The position numbers and the translations under genes are program-made. Source: Clostridia bacterium (GTDB lineage: Bacteria; Bacillota_A; Clostridia; Christensenellales; Borkfalkiaceae). From it: DNA of 9,557 nt. A model generated the notes under the pieces. The model worked only from the letters and a program-made list of their open reading frames with translations. It did not search any database and was not told where the DNA came from. Within the stretch, counting starts at the first letter, position 1, and every line of letters starts with the position of its first letter. The stretch is taken from assembly GCA_017504735.1 (NCBI GenBank), contig JAFVQP010000033.1:1-9557 (forward strand). The letters are read 5' to 3'. Below are positions 1 to 7,518 of the stretch, piece by piece.

Positions 1-3000
1 ACAACCACATATCTTGTCAAACGGCCAAGCGCCGACGTCATCTTTAAGGTTACCTTAGAAGCATCCGCAATTTCCGTCGAATAATCGTCATATACAAGCT
101 CGATGACAAGCCCGCTCATATCAAAGGTTTCCCCTTCGAGATATTCCGTCTTATGCGTAGAAGTGCTTGCCACACGCAATTCACTCAACTTTGTTACAAT
201 ACCAAAGGCTTTCTTCACTGCGCGCAATTCTTTTTCTACTGCAAGCAATTTTTCCGTATGCGCCTGCGTGATAAATTGCGCTTGCCCTTCCTTACTGATG
301 GCATTGTTGTAGTAGGAACGCGCTTTCTTCACGGTCTCCGACCACGTTTGTACCATTGCCTTGTTTTCGTCCGTTTTTTCCAAGGACGCCCAGCCCTTGA
401 CTTCCGTCGCCGCAGGCAACGATTCAATCAAGCTAACCCCAGTCCTCGTATCATCTTCAGGTAAGACGCCAACCGCATTTCTTTCCCCAAAGAACAAGCT
501 GTAAATATGATTGTCGTAGCCATTACCATTGGAAGGATAATTCATCACCAAATCACTGGTTTTTCCAACGTATTTCGTAAAGTTATACACTTCCGTTTCA
601 AAGTTTGCATTGTAATAACCCTTGTAATACGCCGCGCCATTCAATTGGGAAATGACTGCTTCAATACTGTCGGAAATTTCTTGGCGATAAACCGTTTCCA
701 AAACGGGTGCCTGAATACTTTCAAAGGTATATTCCTTCACGTCGCTTGCATAGAATGCAGCATCGCCGATGGCATTGACGGTGTAAGGCAATACAACCTT
801 CTCCAAAACGCCTTTATTCAACCCATAGAATGCGTATGCATCCACGCGCAAGGTATTTTCTTTCAAGGTTGCCGTCTTATCCGCCGCCGCATACGCCGCA
901 GGATAGCAAACCACTTCGTATTCATTTTCAGCGCCATTCTTTACGACACGATAAAGTACGCCGTTTTCAACCAAATAATTCGGGTTCTCCACAATAAACG
1001 TGGTCAAGTTTTTCGAGCTTGCAAACGCACCAAAGCCGATATTGGTCAAGCTTGCAGGAAGGTTTACTTCCGTTTCACCGCCGTTAAAGAAGGCGAACGT
1101 ACCGATTGTTTCCACTACGGGCATATCGATTGCGGTGTACTTCATCGTACCTCTTTGCGAGCCGAATGCAAAATCACCGATAACCTTTGCCGAGGTAAGG
1201 GTCAAATTCTCCACGCCGCTTTCGTAGAAAGCCTGCGCCCCGAACGTTTCCACGTTTTCAATACCGTTGACCGTCGTAAGGTTTCTGCAACCTTCAAACG
1301 CCATATTTTCAATCGTGTGCACCGTATCGGGTAAAGTGATTTCCGCCAAGCGGTTGCAACCGTAGAAGGCACCTTCCGACACCCTTTCCAACGCACCGCC
1401 AAGGCTCACCTTTTCAACGGGCGTATTGCTGAACGTATACGTCCCGATTGCCGTCGTATTTTCGCCAAAAGCAACCTCTTTCAACGCCTTTGCGTTGTAG
1501 AAGGTATAACCGCCAAGCTTCGTCAGCGAAGGCAAGTTTACGTACGCCAAATCGGTACAGCCTGCAAAGACTTGCTTGCCCATTTCGGTAATACTTTCCG
1601 CAAGGGTCAATACGTATTTACCCTCAACCTCGCCACCGCGAAGGGCAATACAGTTTTCAAATACGTTGTTACCGAGTTTTTCCAACCCATTTGCCGTAAA
1701 ATTGTGCAACGCGGAATTTGCAAACGCATAATTCCCTAACACTTTTACGCTGTCAGGCAATTCAATAAATGCAAGTTCGCTGCCACGGAACGCATTGTCG
1801 GGGATTTCCGTCAATTGCGCACCGTTTAATTCAATTGCCGTCAATGCGGAGTTTTCAAACGCGCCAACGCCAAGTTTCGTCACGTTTTGCGTCAAAATCA
1901 CCTTCGTGACGTTGCTGTCCGCAAATGCGTACGCCCCGATTTCCGTCACCGTATCTACCACCGTAAACTCGCCCGTTTCTTCAGGGTTGACATACAACAA
2001 GGTCGTCTTGTCCGCATTGTAGATAACGTTACCTTCCTGCGTGTACTTTGTACAGCCAGGCACCACCAACAAGCGCAACCCTTCAAAAGGAATCCCCAAG
2101 AAGCGAAGCTGTTCGATGTCCATATCGTCCGTAATATCCACCTCGGTGATCGCCGTACCCGCAAACATATTCGAGCCGAGTACTTCCAAGCCCTTAAATG
2201 CAGTCAATTCAATCAAGGAAGAGCTTGCAAACGCGCGATCTCCGATTACACGAACCGTTTCACCGCCAAAATCTACGGTAAAGTTCGCACCGCTTAACGC
2301 CGAACCGCAATTTTCAAAGGCTCTCGCACCGATTTCAAACGCCAATTTTTCATCCGCAGGGGACTGGAATTTCACACCCGAAAGGTTTACACAACCCATA
2401 AACGCGCCATCGCCCACTTTCGTGGTGGAAATGGTCACAGGGTTACGAAGCGAGCTGCAGCCCATAAACATATATTTACCGATTGCGGTAAACTTGCCTA
2501 TTTCAATCGTAGCAAGCTGTTGACAATTTGCAAAAACGTATTCCCCGCTCATGTGCAAACCCGTCAAATCCACCGATTTGAGTGCGGTATTTGCAAAAGC
2601 GTAATGGTGCATCGTGCCGATGCTAGGCATATCCACCACTTCACTCAAGCGAACGCAATCAGCAAACGCATAATGCGCAACCGTCACCGTTTTTACGTTA
2701 GAGAAATCCACTTTTCTAAGGTTTGGACAACCATAGAATGCGTTTTCGTAAATCATCGAAACGTCGGACCAGTCAATCACTTGCCCCGTTTGTCCAGCGG
2801 GAAGCACGTTCCAATTTTCATCGTACTGTACAATATTTCCGTTGGCATCTACGCGGTGTTTTTCATTGACGAAATACACTTCTTCCAGCGCAGTACAATT
2901 TTCAAACGCACGCTCGTTAATTTGCGTAACGGATGCAGGAATTACAATCTTCGTGATATTATCGTTGTCCTTAAACGCTTCCGCACCGATATACCAGATG

Positions 3001-6000
3001 TTCATATCGGTAGGGATGATTACCTCACCGCCCATACCGTTATAATCCGTCAAGGTATAATTGCTTACGGTAAACTCGTTTTGGACACGCAAGGTAACGC
3101 TTGTCGAATACAAGGTCTTTTCCCAATCGCCGTTTGCCTTCTTTCTTTCCACAGCCGCCAAGATAACCGCCGTGCCCTTCTTCAAGGTCTTAACGTTCCC
3201 ATTTTCATCTACCGTCGCAACGGAAGGGTCGGTGGTTGACCATACGATACGAAGGTTGGTCATAGGATGATACCAAGGATCCGCTTCCACAGGCAATACA
3301 ATTTCCTGTCCAACGTTTACCTTAACCGTACCGTTTGCTTTGGTAAGCGCTTCTTGGTTGGTCATAATTACCCCAAACGAGATGGCAGGTACACTGACAA
3401 GCGCAGTATTTTTCTTGTCTGTTACCGTCACCTGAATGTATTGAGGCGCGCCCTTACCCGTACTTACGGCAACTTCCGCAGTGCCTTCGCTAAGACCTAC
3501 GATTTCACCGTTTTTAACCGACACGTTTGCGTTGTTTGCCGACCAAACGAAGTTTGATTCATTCCCGTTGCCCGCAAAGTTTAAATCTACCTTATACGCT
3601 TCGTATTGATTTAACGTAAGGCTGTAAACGCCGTCCACTTTCGTCAACTTCTTATCGGTAACAATCTCAAACTTCTTCACGTCTTCCAACGCGCCGAGGT
3701 TCGCCGCATTGATATCTACCTGATACAAACAGCTGTTGATTGCATAGTCATCTACCTGCAGGTAGAATTGTGAACCGTATTTTTCATAGATATCCGTAAT
3801 TTCAATAGAAACCGTCGTCGTACCGTTAGGTTTCGCATCACGGATAGGCGTAGGATAATCGGTCGCCAGCATCAACGACAATTCACCTTTCGCATCTCTT
3901 TGAGGATAGCACAACATCAACGCCTGCGCGTAATGATTGTCGTAAACGTCCACGTCGAGGTAAATGCGTTGCTTTTGCTTGTTGCCGTCCTTATAATCGT
4001 AATAACGAACGCGCACGTCTTCCAAGATAGGCGCTTCGTAATCGACGGTAAAGCTAAACTCGTAAGTATTTTCTTCCGCCGCGCGGTCGGGATAGGTCTT
4101 ATTGCCGTCCGCATCTAAGATATAACCGCCGTGTTCGTCCTTCAAGGCATTTTCGTCCAAGAAGAAATCGAACTCCATACGGTATTTACCATTTGCCATC
4201 AAACCCATCGCTTCGGGCGAGAGTTCAATTTCTACGTTTGCAGGGGTCGCTTGACCGCCACCTGCATACGCTTTACCGATACGGTGGCAAACGTCCTCTA
4301 AAATCAATTCGCCCGTGTATTCGTTATACAGTCTATACTTCACGATACGTGCGTTTCTAAGCAAGCCTGCATACACCGCTTTAATCGAGGTAGAGGTGGT
4401 ATAGTTTTCCGCATTGCCTTCCCCGTAATAAATGTTGTAACGGGATACCGAACACTTGTCCTCGTTCACGTACATAGGTTCTGCATCGTCAGGCAAAAGA
4501 TATACGTAACCGCCCATGGGCAAAATGTATTTTTCGTTGTAGTAGCTGGTATAAGGCTGCGTAGCGAATACGCTTGCCTTGATTTTATCTTCTTCCTTCA
4601 CCGAGCCGTCTTGTTCGTTTTCAGCCACTTCAAACGCCGTATAATCAAGCATAGGAGCCGCTTCCCAATCGCCATAGAAGGCAAGGAAAGGGATACCCAA
4701 ATCACATTGACCCGCCGTTTGCGATTTCAACTGCAAGAAGCCTTCCACGTACATACCGTTTTCAAAGCTCTTATCAATGTATTCTTTTTCACTTTCGTCC
4801 AAGGTAATCGTTACCTGCAAGGTAACGTCTTCACCTGCCCCTACCGTCACTTCGTCAACCTTGTTGCCGTTTATTTTCCAAACGGTTTTTGCCTTGTCAA
4901 GCATATGCGCCTGCTCGCTTACCGTCAATTTATCGCTAGACAACGTTTCCGTCATTACGATTTGGTCGGTGGTAAAATGCAACGCGCTCGTCCCAAAGTT
5001 GGTGAGGTTGAAAGACATCGTATAAACGCCCGTCTTTTCTTCATCGTCGCCAAGTTCCAATTTCGGACGATTGTCGTTTTCCTCGACGTCCGTCCAAAGA
5101 TATGCGCTGGTACCGCCGATAACACGTTCCATACGCGCAAGCCCTGCACCCTGCTTACGAGGCGAATATGCCAAACCGTCTTGGTCGTATGCCGTTGTCG
5201 CCGTACTCATCACAAGCTGCATCGCAAGGCGATTAATTTCCACAGGGTTTGTAACCCCTAAATCGTTTTTGATATAACTTCTTACCAAAGCGGTAAAGCC
5301 TGCCATATTCGGCGAAGCCATCGACGTACCGCTTTGTTCACCGTAACCGCCCGGTACGGTGGAAGTAATTTCACCGCCGTGCGCCGTGATTTCGGGCTTT
5401 AACTTCAAATCGTGCGTGGGACCCCAAGAAGAGAATTCACTCATGAACGGCCCCGCTTTCAAATCTTCACCCAAGCGAATGGTACCCACACGGTTTTTCG
5501 CGCCTGCTACCAACGCGTTGCCTGCGTTCATATTGATGGAAACGGAAGGCACGGGATTGTCGATTTCACCCAAGTTCATACGAATAACGCCTGCAACGTT
5601 ATTATAAATAATAACACCCGCTGCGCCCATTTGCATTGCGATTTCCACCTTTTCTTGGAAAGTGGAGTCACCACGCTTTACAAGTGCGATTCTATTAGAA
5701 TCTTTAAACAGCGCACGCACCTTCGAATCGTAGTCCGCCGCTTGACCGATACCGGGTACGACAACGTATTCAAATTCCATCGTGCCGTACATTTTTTGCA
5801 TATCCTTGACAAAGTCGAAAGGATTGCCGTCGATATCACGGGATTCTTCGTAGAAAACAAACGACTTTTTCGCAGGGTCTGCTTCGTTTGCCACCATATA
5901 GCTTGCAGGTTGACCGTTGACGCTGGCAACGGAGAGCGCCGCCGCGAAAGTCGAAGGAGAACCTACCGTACCAGAATCGGGGTTGGATGCAAGGTTGGTA

Positions 6001-7274
6001 CCATACACACCGCCGTAACCTGCGCTGTAATCGTTACTTGCCGCACAAACAAGGCTGATCCCTGCCTCTTTAATCGCTTCGTAAACGTCGTTTAACATCT
6101 CGCCTTCGCTGTCGCCGTCGTTCGTCGTTGTGAAGCCGCAAGAGGTACCCAAACTCATGTTGATTACGTCCACGCCAAGCATGACGCAATCGTCCAGCGC
6201 CGCAATAATATCCTCGGAAACCGCACCGCCCAAATCAGGATCGTCTAAATCGTCGGTAAATACTTTACAAATCACGAGCTGCGCATCAGGCACAACCCCC
6301 ATAAAGGTTTCATCAATGGGGTTGCCGTCCTTGTCGGTATAACCGTTGATATCATAACCGCCGATAATACCTGCAACGTGCGTACCGTGGTTAGAATACG
6401 AAGGATATACGTCGGGATCATCGTCTGCGTAATCGTATGCAAAAGGCACCTTTGCGCTGACATATACGTCGGAAATTTCAAGCGAACCCGATCTTCTTTC
6501 CGATTGCAACTGATTGTTTTCAAGTAAACCTTGTACGTGCGCTTTATCCCACGCCACTTCTACGTTTTCATTTTGGAAACGTTGGAAAGCAGGGTGCGTA
6601 TAATCCAAACCTGTATCGAGGACCGCCACCACCGTGCCTTCGCCGTATTCAGCCGCATACTCGCTAGAATCATAAATACCCGTCTTGTACACGTTGGTTT
6701 CGTTGGTAACAACGTTTTCACCATCCGTCGAGGTCGCAACCGTTTTCGGTTCGGCATAAGCTGTGGTAATTACCACACTCTTTACCCCCGACATCTTTTT
6801 GATTTCGGATACGTATTCCGTATTCACCTCAATGGCAACACCGTTTAAAACGTTGTTGTATCTGCCTTCCAAGGTATAAGGAATATTCTTCTTTGACAAC
6901 GCACGCAAAAAAGCGTCTTGCTCATCTGCGATCTTTGCCTTGCTGTAATTGCCTGCAAAGGTAGCGCTGTATTCGCCAAGATTTTCACCGTTTGCCGCTT
7001 CCACCATATGCTCGCCCGAAAGGGTAACGATCACCGTACGGGTTTCATATTTAGGCGCAGTATCCTCCGATTCCATTACGGAATTGTTTAAGTAGCTTTC
7101 GCGCAATTTACTCGTATCAAATTGCCCCGTCACGTTTTTAAACGATGCACTTGCCGTCGTGGTCGTTCCTATGTATTCAGCATCCGCATTCGATAAACCG
7201 CGTTCCAACGCCAAAGTTGAAACCGTCAACACCGACAATGCGCTGCAAAGGATCCGTTTTAAGGTTTTTTTCAT
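1..7274 (-). CDS. Giant secreted subtilisin-like protease with BIG2 domains and BspA-type leucine-rich repeats (3' end outside window)
   Basis: An unbroken frame of 2424 codons runs from ATG at 7274 to the left edge, with no in-frame stop. The start is set by AGGAGG four bases upstream and an immediate signal peptide (MKKTLKRIL, hydrophobic to about residue 23, likely cut after ADA at 30-32). Domains in order: I9-like propeptide (about 75-175); S8 peptidase (about 205-710) with Asp220 in AVLDTGLD, His296 in NHGTHVAG, oxyanion Asn414 in AASND and Ser651 in GTSMASPNMAG; a PA domain inserted at about 480-590 (LVKRGDSTFQEK, MGAAGVIIYNN); Fn3_5-like (about 740-870); unassigned beta-rich region (870-1210); two BIG2-like Ig domains (1212-1285, 1310-1400); about 28 LRR_5 repeats (1405-2184); helical stretch (about 2270-2360); group-3-like Ig domain from about 2362. 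Known family: C5a peptidase/lactocepin-type subtilases are surface endopeptidases. Inferred: an extracellular, probably wall-attached protease whose repeats bind a target. No anchor is visible because the C-terminus is missing. Substrate unknown. Sure of the S8 and LRR calls, less so of the minor domains. Confidence 0.95.
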   Translation of the reverse strand, partial: MKKTLKRILCSALSVLTVSTLALERGLSNADAEYIGTTTTASASFKNVTGQFDTSKLRESYLNNSVMESEDTAPKYETRTVIVTLSGEHMVEAANGENLGEYSATFAGNYSKAKIADEQDAFLRALSKKNIPYTLEGRYNNVLNGVAIEVNTEYVSEIKKMSGVKSVVITTAYAEPKTVATSTDGENVVTNETNVYKTGIYDSSEYAAEYGEGTVVAVLDTGLDYTHPAFQRFQNENVEVAWDKAHVQGLLENNQLQSERRSGSLEISDVYVSAKVPFAYDYADDDPDVYPSYSNHGTHVAGIIGGYDINGYTDKDGNPIDETFMGVVPDAQLVICKVFTDDLDDPDLGGAVSEDIIAALDDCVMLGVDVINMSLGTSCGFTTTNDGDSEGEMLNDVYEAIKEAGISLVCAASNDYSAGYGGVYGTNLASNPDSGTVGSPSTFAAALSVASVNGQPASYMVANEADPAKKSFVFYEESRDIDGNPFDFVKDMQKMYGTMEFEYVVVPGIGQAADYDSKVRALFKDSNRIALVKRGDSTFQEKVEIAMQMGAAGVIIYNNVAGVIRMNLGEIDNPVPSVSINMNAGNALVAGAKNRVGTIRLGEDLKAGPFMSEFSSWGPTHDLKLKPEITAHGGEITSTVPGGYGEQSGTSMASPNMAGFTALVRSYIKNDLGVTNPVEINRLAMQLVMSTATTAYDQDGLAYSPRKQGAGLARMERVIGGTSAYLWTDVEENDNRPKLELGDDEEKTGVYTMSFNLTNFGTSALHFTTDQIVMTETLSSDKLTVSEQAHMLDKAKTVWKINGNKVDEVTVGAGEDVTLQVTITLDESEKEYIDKSFENGMYVEGFLQLKSQTAGQCDLGIPFLAFYGDWEAAPMLDYTAFEVAENEQDGSVKEEDKIKASVFATQPYTSYYNEKYILPMGGYVYLLPDDAEPMYVNEDKCSVSRYNIYYGEGNAENYTTSTSIKAVYAGLLRNARIVKYRLYNEYTGELILEDVCHRIGKAYAGGGQATPANVEIELSPEAMGLMANGKYRMEFDFFLDENALKDEHGGYILDADGNKTYPDRAAEENTYEFSFTVDYEAPILEDVRVRYYDYKDGNKQKQRIYLDVDVYDNHYAQALMLCYPQRDAKGELSLMLATDYPTPIRDAKPNGTTTVSIEITDIYEKYGSQFYLQVDDYAINSCLYQVDINAANLGALEDVKKFEIVTDKKLTKVDGVYSLTLNQYEAYKVDLNFAGNGNESNFVWSANNANVSVKNGEIVGLSEGTAEVAVSTGKGAPQYIQVTVTDKKNTALVSVPAISFGVIMTNQEALTKANGTVKVNVGQEIVLPVEADPWYHPMTNLRIVWSTTDPSVATVDENGNVKTLKKGTAVILAAVERKKANGDWEKTLYSTSVTLRVQNEFTVSNYTLTDYNGMGGEVIIPTDMNIWYIGAEAFKDNDNITKIVIPASVTQINERAFENCTALEEVYFVNEKHRVDANGNIVQYDENWNVLPAGQTGQVIDWSDVSMIYENAFYGCPNLRKVDFSNVKTVTVAHYAFADCVRLSEVVDMPSIGTMHHYAFANTALKSVDLTGLHMSGEYVFANCQQLATIEIGKFTAIGKYMFMGCSSLRNPVTISTTKVGDGAFMGCVNLSGVKFQSPADEKLAFEIGARAFENCGSALSGANFTVDFGGETVRVIGDRAFASSSLIELTAFKGLEVLGSNMFAGTAITEVDITDDMDIEQLRFLGIPFEGLRLLVVPGCTKYTQEGNVIYNADKTTLLYVNPEETGEFTVVDTVTEIGAYAFADSNVTKVILTQNVTKLGVGAFENSALTAIELNGAQLTEIPDNAFRGSELAFIELPDSVKVLGNYAFANSALHNFTANGLEKLGNNVFENCIALRGGEVEGKYVLTLAESITEMGKQVFAGCTDLAYVNLPSLTKLGGYTFYNAKALKEVAFGENTTAIGTYTFSNTPVEKVSLGGALERVSEGAFYGCNRLAEITLPDTVHTIENMAFEGCRNLTTVNGIENVETFGAQAFYESGVENLTLTSAKVIGDFAFGSQRGTMKYTAIDMPVVETIGTFAFFNGGETEVNLPASLTNIGFGAFASSKNLTTFIVENPNYLVENGVLYRVVKNGAENEYEVVCYPAAYAAADKTATLKENTLRVDAYAFYGLNKGVLEKVVLPYTVNAIGDAAFYASDVKEYTFESIQAPVLETVYRQEISDSIEAVISQLNGAAYYKGYYNANFETEVYNFTKYVGKTSDLVMNYPSNGNGYDNHIYSLFFGERNAVGVLPEDDTRTGVSLIESLPAATEVKGWASLEKTDENKAMVQTWSETVKKARSYYNNAISKEGQAQFITQAHTEKLLAVEKELRAVKKAFGIVTKLSELRVASTSTHKTEYLEGETFDMSGLVIELVYDDYSTEIADASKVTLKMTSALGRLTRYVV
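723..3062 (-). repeat. BspA-type leucine-rich repeat array (LRR_5), about 28 copies
   Basis: Residues about 1405-2184 contain a recurring unit of about 23 residues of the form (L/V)xx(I/V)xLPxSVxxIGxxAFxxC. Examples are NERAFENC, GDRAFASS, GNYAFANS and GDAAFYAS. I counted about 28 phenylalanine-centred units, the first Phe at residue 1434 and the last at 2174. The units diverge in sequence, so this is an old array rather than a recent expansion. Three non-repeat islands interrupt it at about 1465-1500, 1742-1766 and 2095-2137. Such arrays in BspA-like proteins form solenoids implicated in adhesion and host-protein binding. That role is family knowledge, not shown here. Confidence 0.92.
3072..3640 (-). 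other. Two tandem BIG2-like Ig domains in the giant protein
   Basis: The first (about residues 1212-1285) contains FVWSANNANVSVKNGEIVGL followed by SEGTAEVAVST. The second (about 1310-1400) contains RIVWSTTDPSVATVDENGNV followed by KTLKKGTAVI. Both match the W-S-(S/T)xxxxVAxVxxxGxVxxxxxGTAxI signature of BIG2 folds found in bacterial surface proteins. They lie between the protease half and the repeat array and probably act as a stalk. The first copy is the more diverged. Confidence 0.82.
5145..6662 (-). other. S8 peptidase domain with PA insertion (residues about 205-710 of the giant protein)
   Basis: This is the catalytic part of the giant protein. The Asp codon lies at 6615-6617, the His codon at 6387-6389, the oxyanion Asn codon at 6033-6035 and the Ser codon at 5322-5324. 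The 237-residue gap between Asn414 and Ser651 is much longer than in simple subtilisins because a protease-associated domain is inserted there, as in lactocepin and C5a peptidase. All catalytic residues are present, so the enzyme should be active. The serine motif reads GTSMASPNMAG, with Asn where most relatives have His three residues after Ser-Ala-Ser. Confidence 0.93.
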
Positions 7275-7278
7275 AAAG

Positions 7279-7284
7279 CCTCCT
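7279..7284 (-). promoter_or_regulatory. Ribosome binding site of the protease gene
   Basis: A perfect AGGAGG lies four bases before the ATG at 7274, which fixes this start. The spacing is shorter than usual. The site directly abuts a 12-bp palindrome at 7285-7296, so access to it could depend on leader folding. Confidence 0.88.
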
Positions 7285-7350
7285 GGACAATTGTCCTTGT
7301 GGTTTCAGGGACTACCATTCCCTATAGGAAATGCCTTAGCGCGTTGCGCT
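7285..7350 (-). promoter_or_regulatory. Structured 5' leader with four inverted repeats
   Basis: Four inverted repeats sit in the leader, in transcript order. AGCGC-AAC-GCGCU lies at 7350-7338. CAUUUCC-UAUA-GGGAAUG (seven pairs, one G·U) lies at 7333-7316. AGGGA-AUGGUAG-UCCCU lies at 7323-7307 and shares bases with the previous stem, so the two cannot form together. The exact palindrome GGACAATTGTCC lies at 7296-7285, touching the ribosome binding site. The second and fourth could equally be DNA operator half-sites. I do not recognise a named riboswitch class. Confidence 0.5.
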
Positions 7351-7378
7351 TATATACCCTAGTTTCTCATTCTATCTT

Positions 7379-7407
7379 ATTTTACACAAATCCGCCCTTT
7401 TTGTCAA
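7379..7407 (-). promoter_or_regulatory. Sigma-A-type promoter for the protease gene
   Basis: On the minus strand a consensus -35 box TTGACA (7407-7402) is followed by exactly 17 bp and a -10 box TAAAAT (7384-7379, one mismatch to TATAAT). Transcription would start near 7372, giving a leader of about 98 nt. The promoter lies downstream of the GH2 terminator, so the protease gene appears to be transcribed on its own. Confidence 0.85.
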
Positions 7408-7412
7408 GGCTT

Positions 7413-7434
7413 TTGCGCGCATATACGCGCGTAA
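7413..7434. promoter_or_regulatory. Imperfect 22-bp palindrome just upstream of the -35 box
   Basis: Two arms rich in GCGCG flank a central ATATA. The dyad is symmetric at 18 of 22 positions, with TT and AA at the outer ends. It ends five bases before the -35 hexamer of the protease promoter. Alternating CG/TA sequence can be palindromic by chance, but the position suits an activator or repressor site. No named regulator matches it to my knowledge. Confidence 0.4.
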
Positions 7435-7457
7435 TGCGTATTTTTTTATGAAACTTT

Positions 7458-7470
7458 GCATATTTTATGC
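7458..7470. repeat. Short inverted repeat GCATA-TTT-TATGC
   Basis: This perfect 5-bp inverted repeat with a 3-base spacer lies in the AT-rich stretch between the GH2 terminator and the protease promoter. On the plus strand it is followed by five T, so it could be a weak terminator for plus-strand transcripts. No plus-strand gene needing one is visible. Confidence 0.3.
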
Positions 7471-7484
7471 TTTTTATGTAAAAT

Positions 7485-7513
7485 GAAAAACAAAACGGCC
7501 CCAAAGGGGTCGC
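7485..7513 (-). terminator. Rho-independent terminator of the transporter-GH2 operon
   Basis: Just after the GH2 stop codon the minus strand reads GCGACCCC-TTT-GGGGCCGT. This forms four C-G pairs, one A-C mismatch, two further G-C pairs and a closing G·U. It is followed by TTTTGTTTTT. Hairpin plus T tract directly behind a stop codon is the classic arrangement. Confidence 0.82.
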
Positions 7514-7518
7514 TTTCG

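Noticed and set aside
507..1334. Long plus-strand open frame of 275 residues, and others in the same codon register (1887-2297, 2520-3239, 4611-5261, 5412-6095, 6531-6848)
   Set aside because: They mirror the protease codons exactly. They stay open only because that gene rarely uses TTA, CTA or TCA codons. Their products look like random Arg/His/Phe-rich sequence without domains.
723..3062. Repeat array considered as a DNA-level tandem repeat or phase-variable tract
   Set aside because: The units are related at protein level only. Neighbouring copies differ widely in DNA sequence, and no short identical tract or frame-shifting homopolymer was seen.
7265..7274. Possible lipoprotein signal at the protease N-terminus (Cys10)
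   Set aside because: Cys10 lies at the start of the hydrophobic segment, right after Lys/Arg residues, not at its end. The LxxC lipobox context is missing, and ADA at 30-32 suits signal peptidase I.
7275..7518. CRISPR array, tRNA, insertion-sequence end or attachment site in the intergenic gap
   Set aside because: No evenly spaced direct repeats, cloverleaf, terminal inverted repeats with target duplication or integrase gene. The gap is explained by terminator, promoter and leader.
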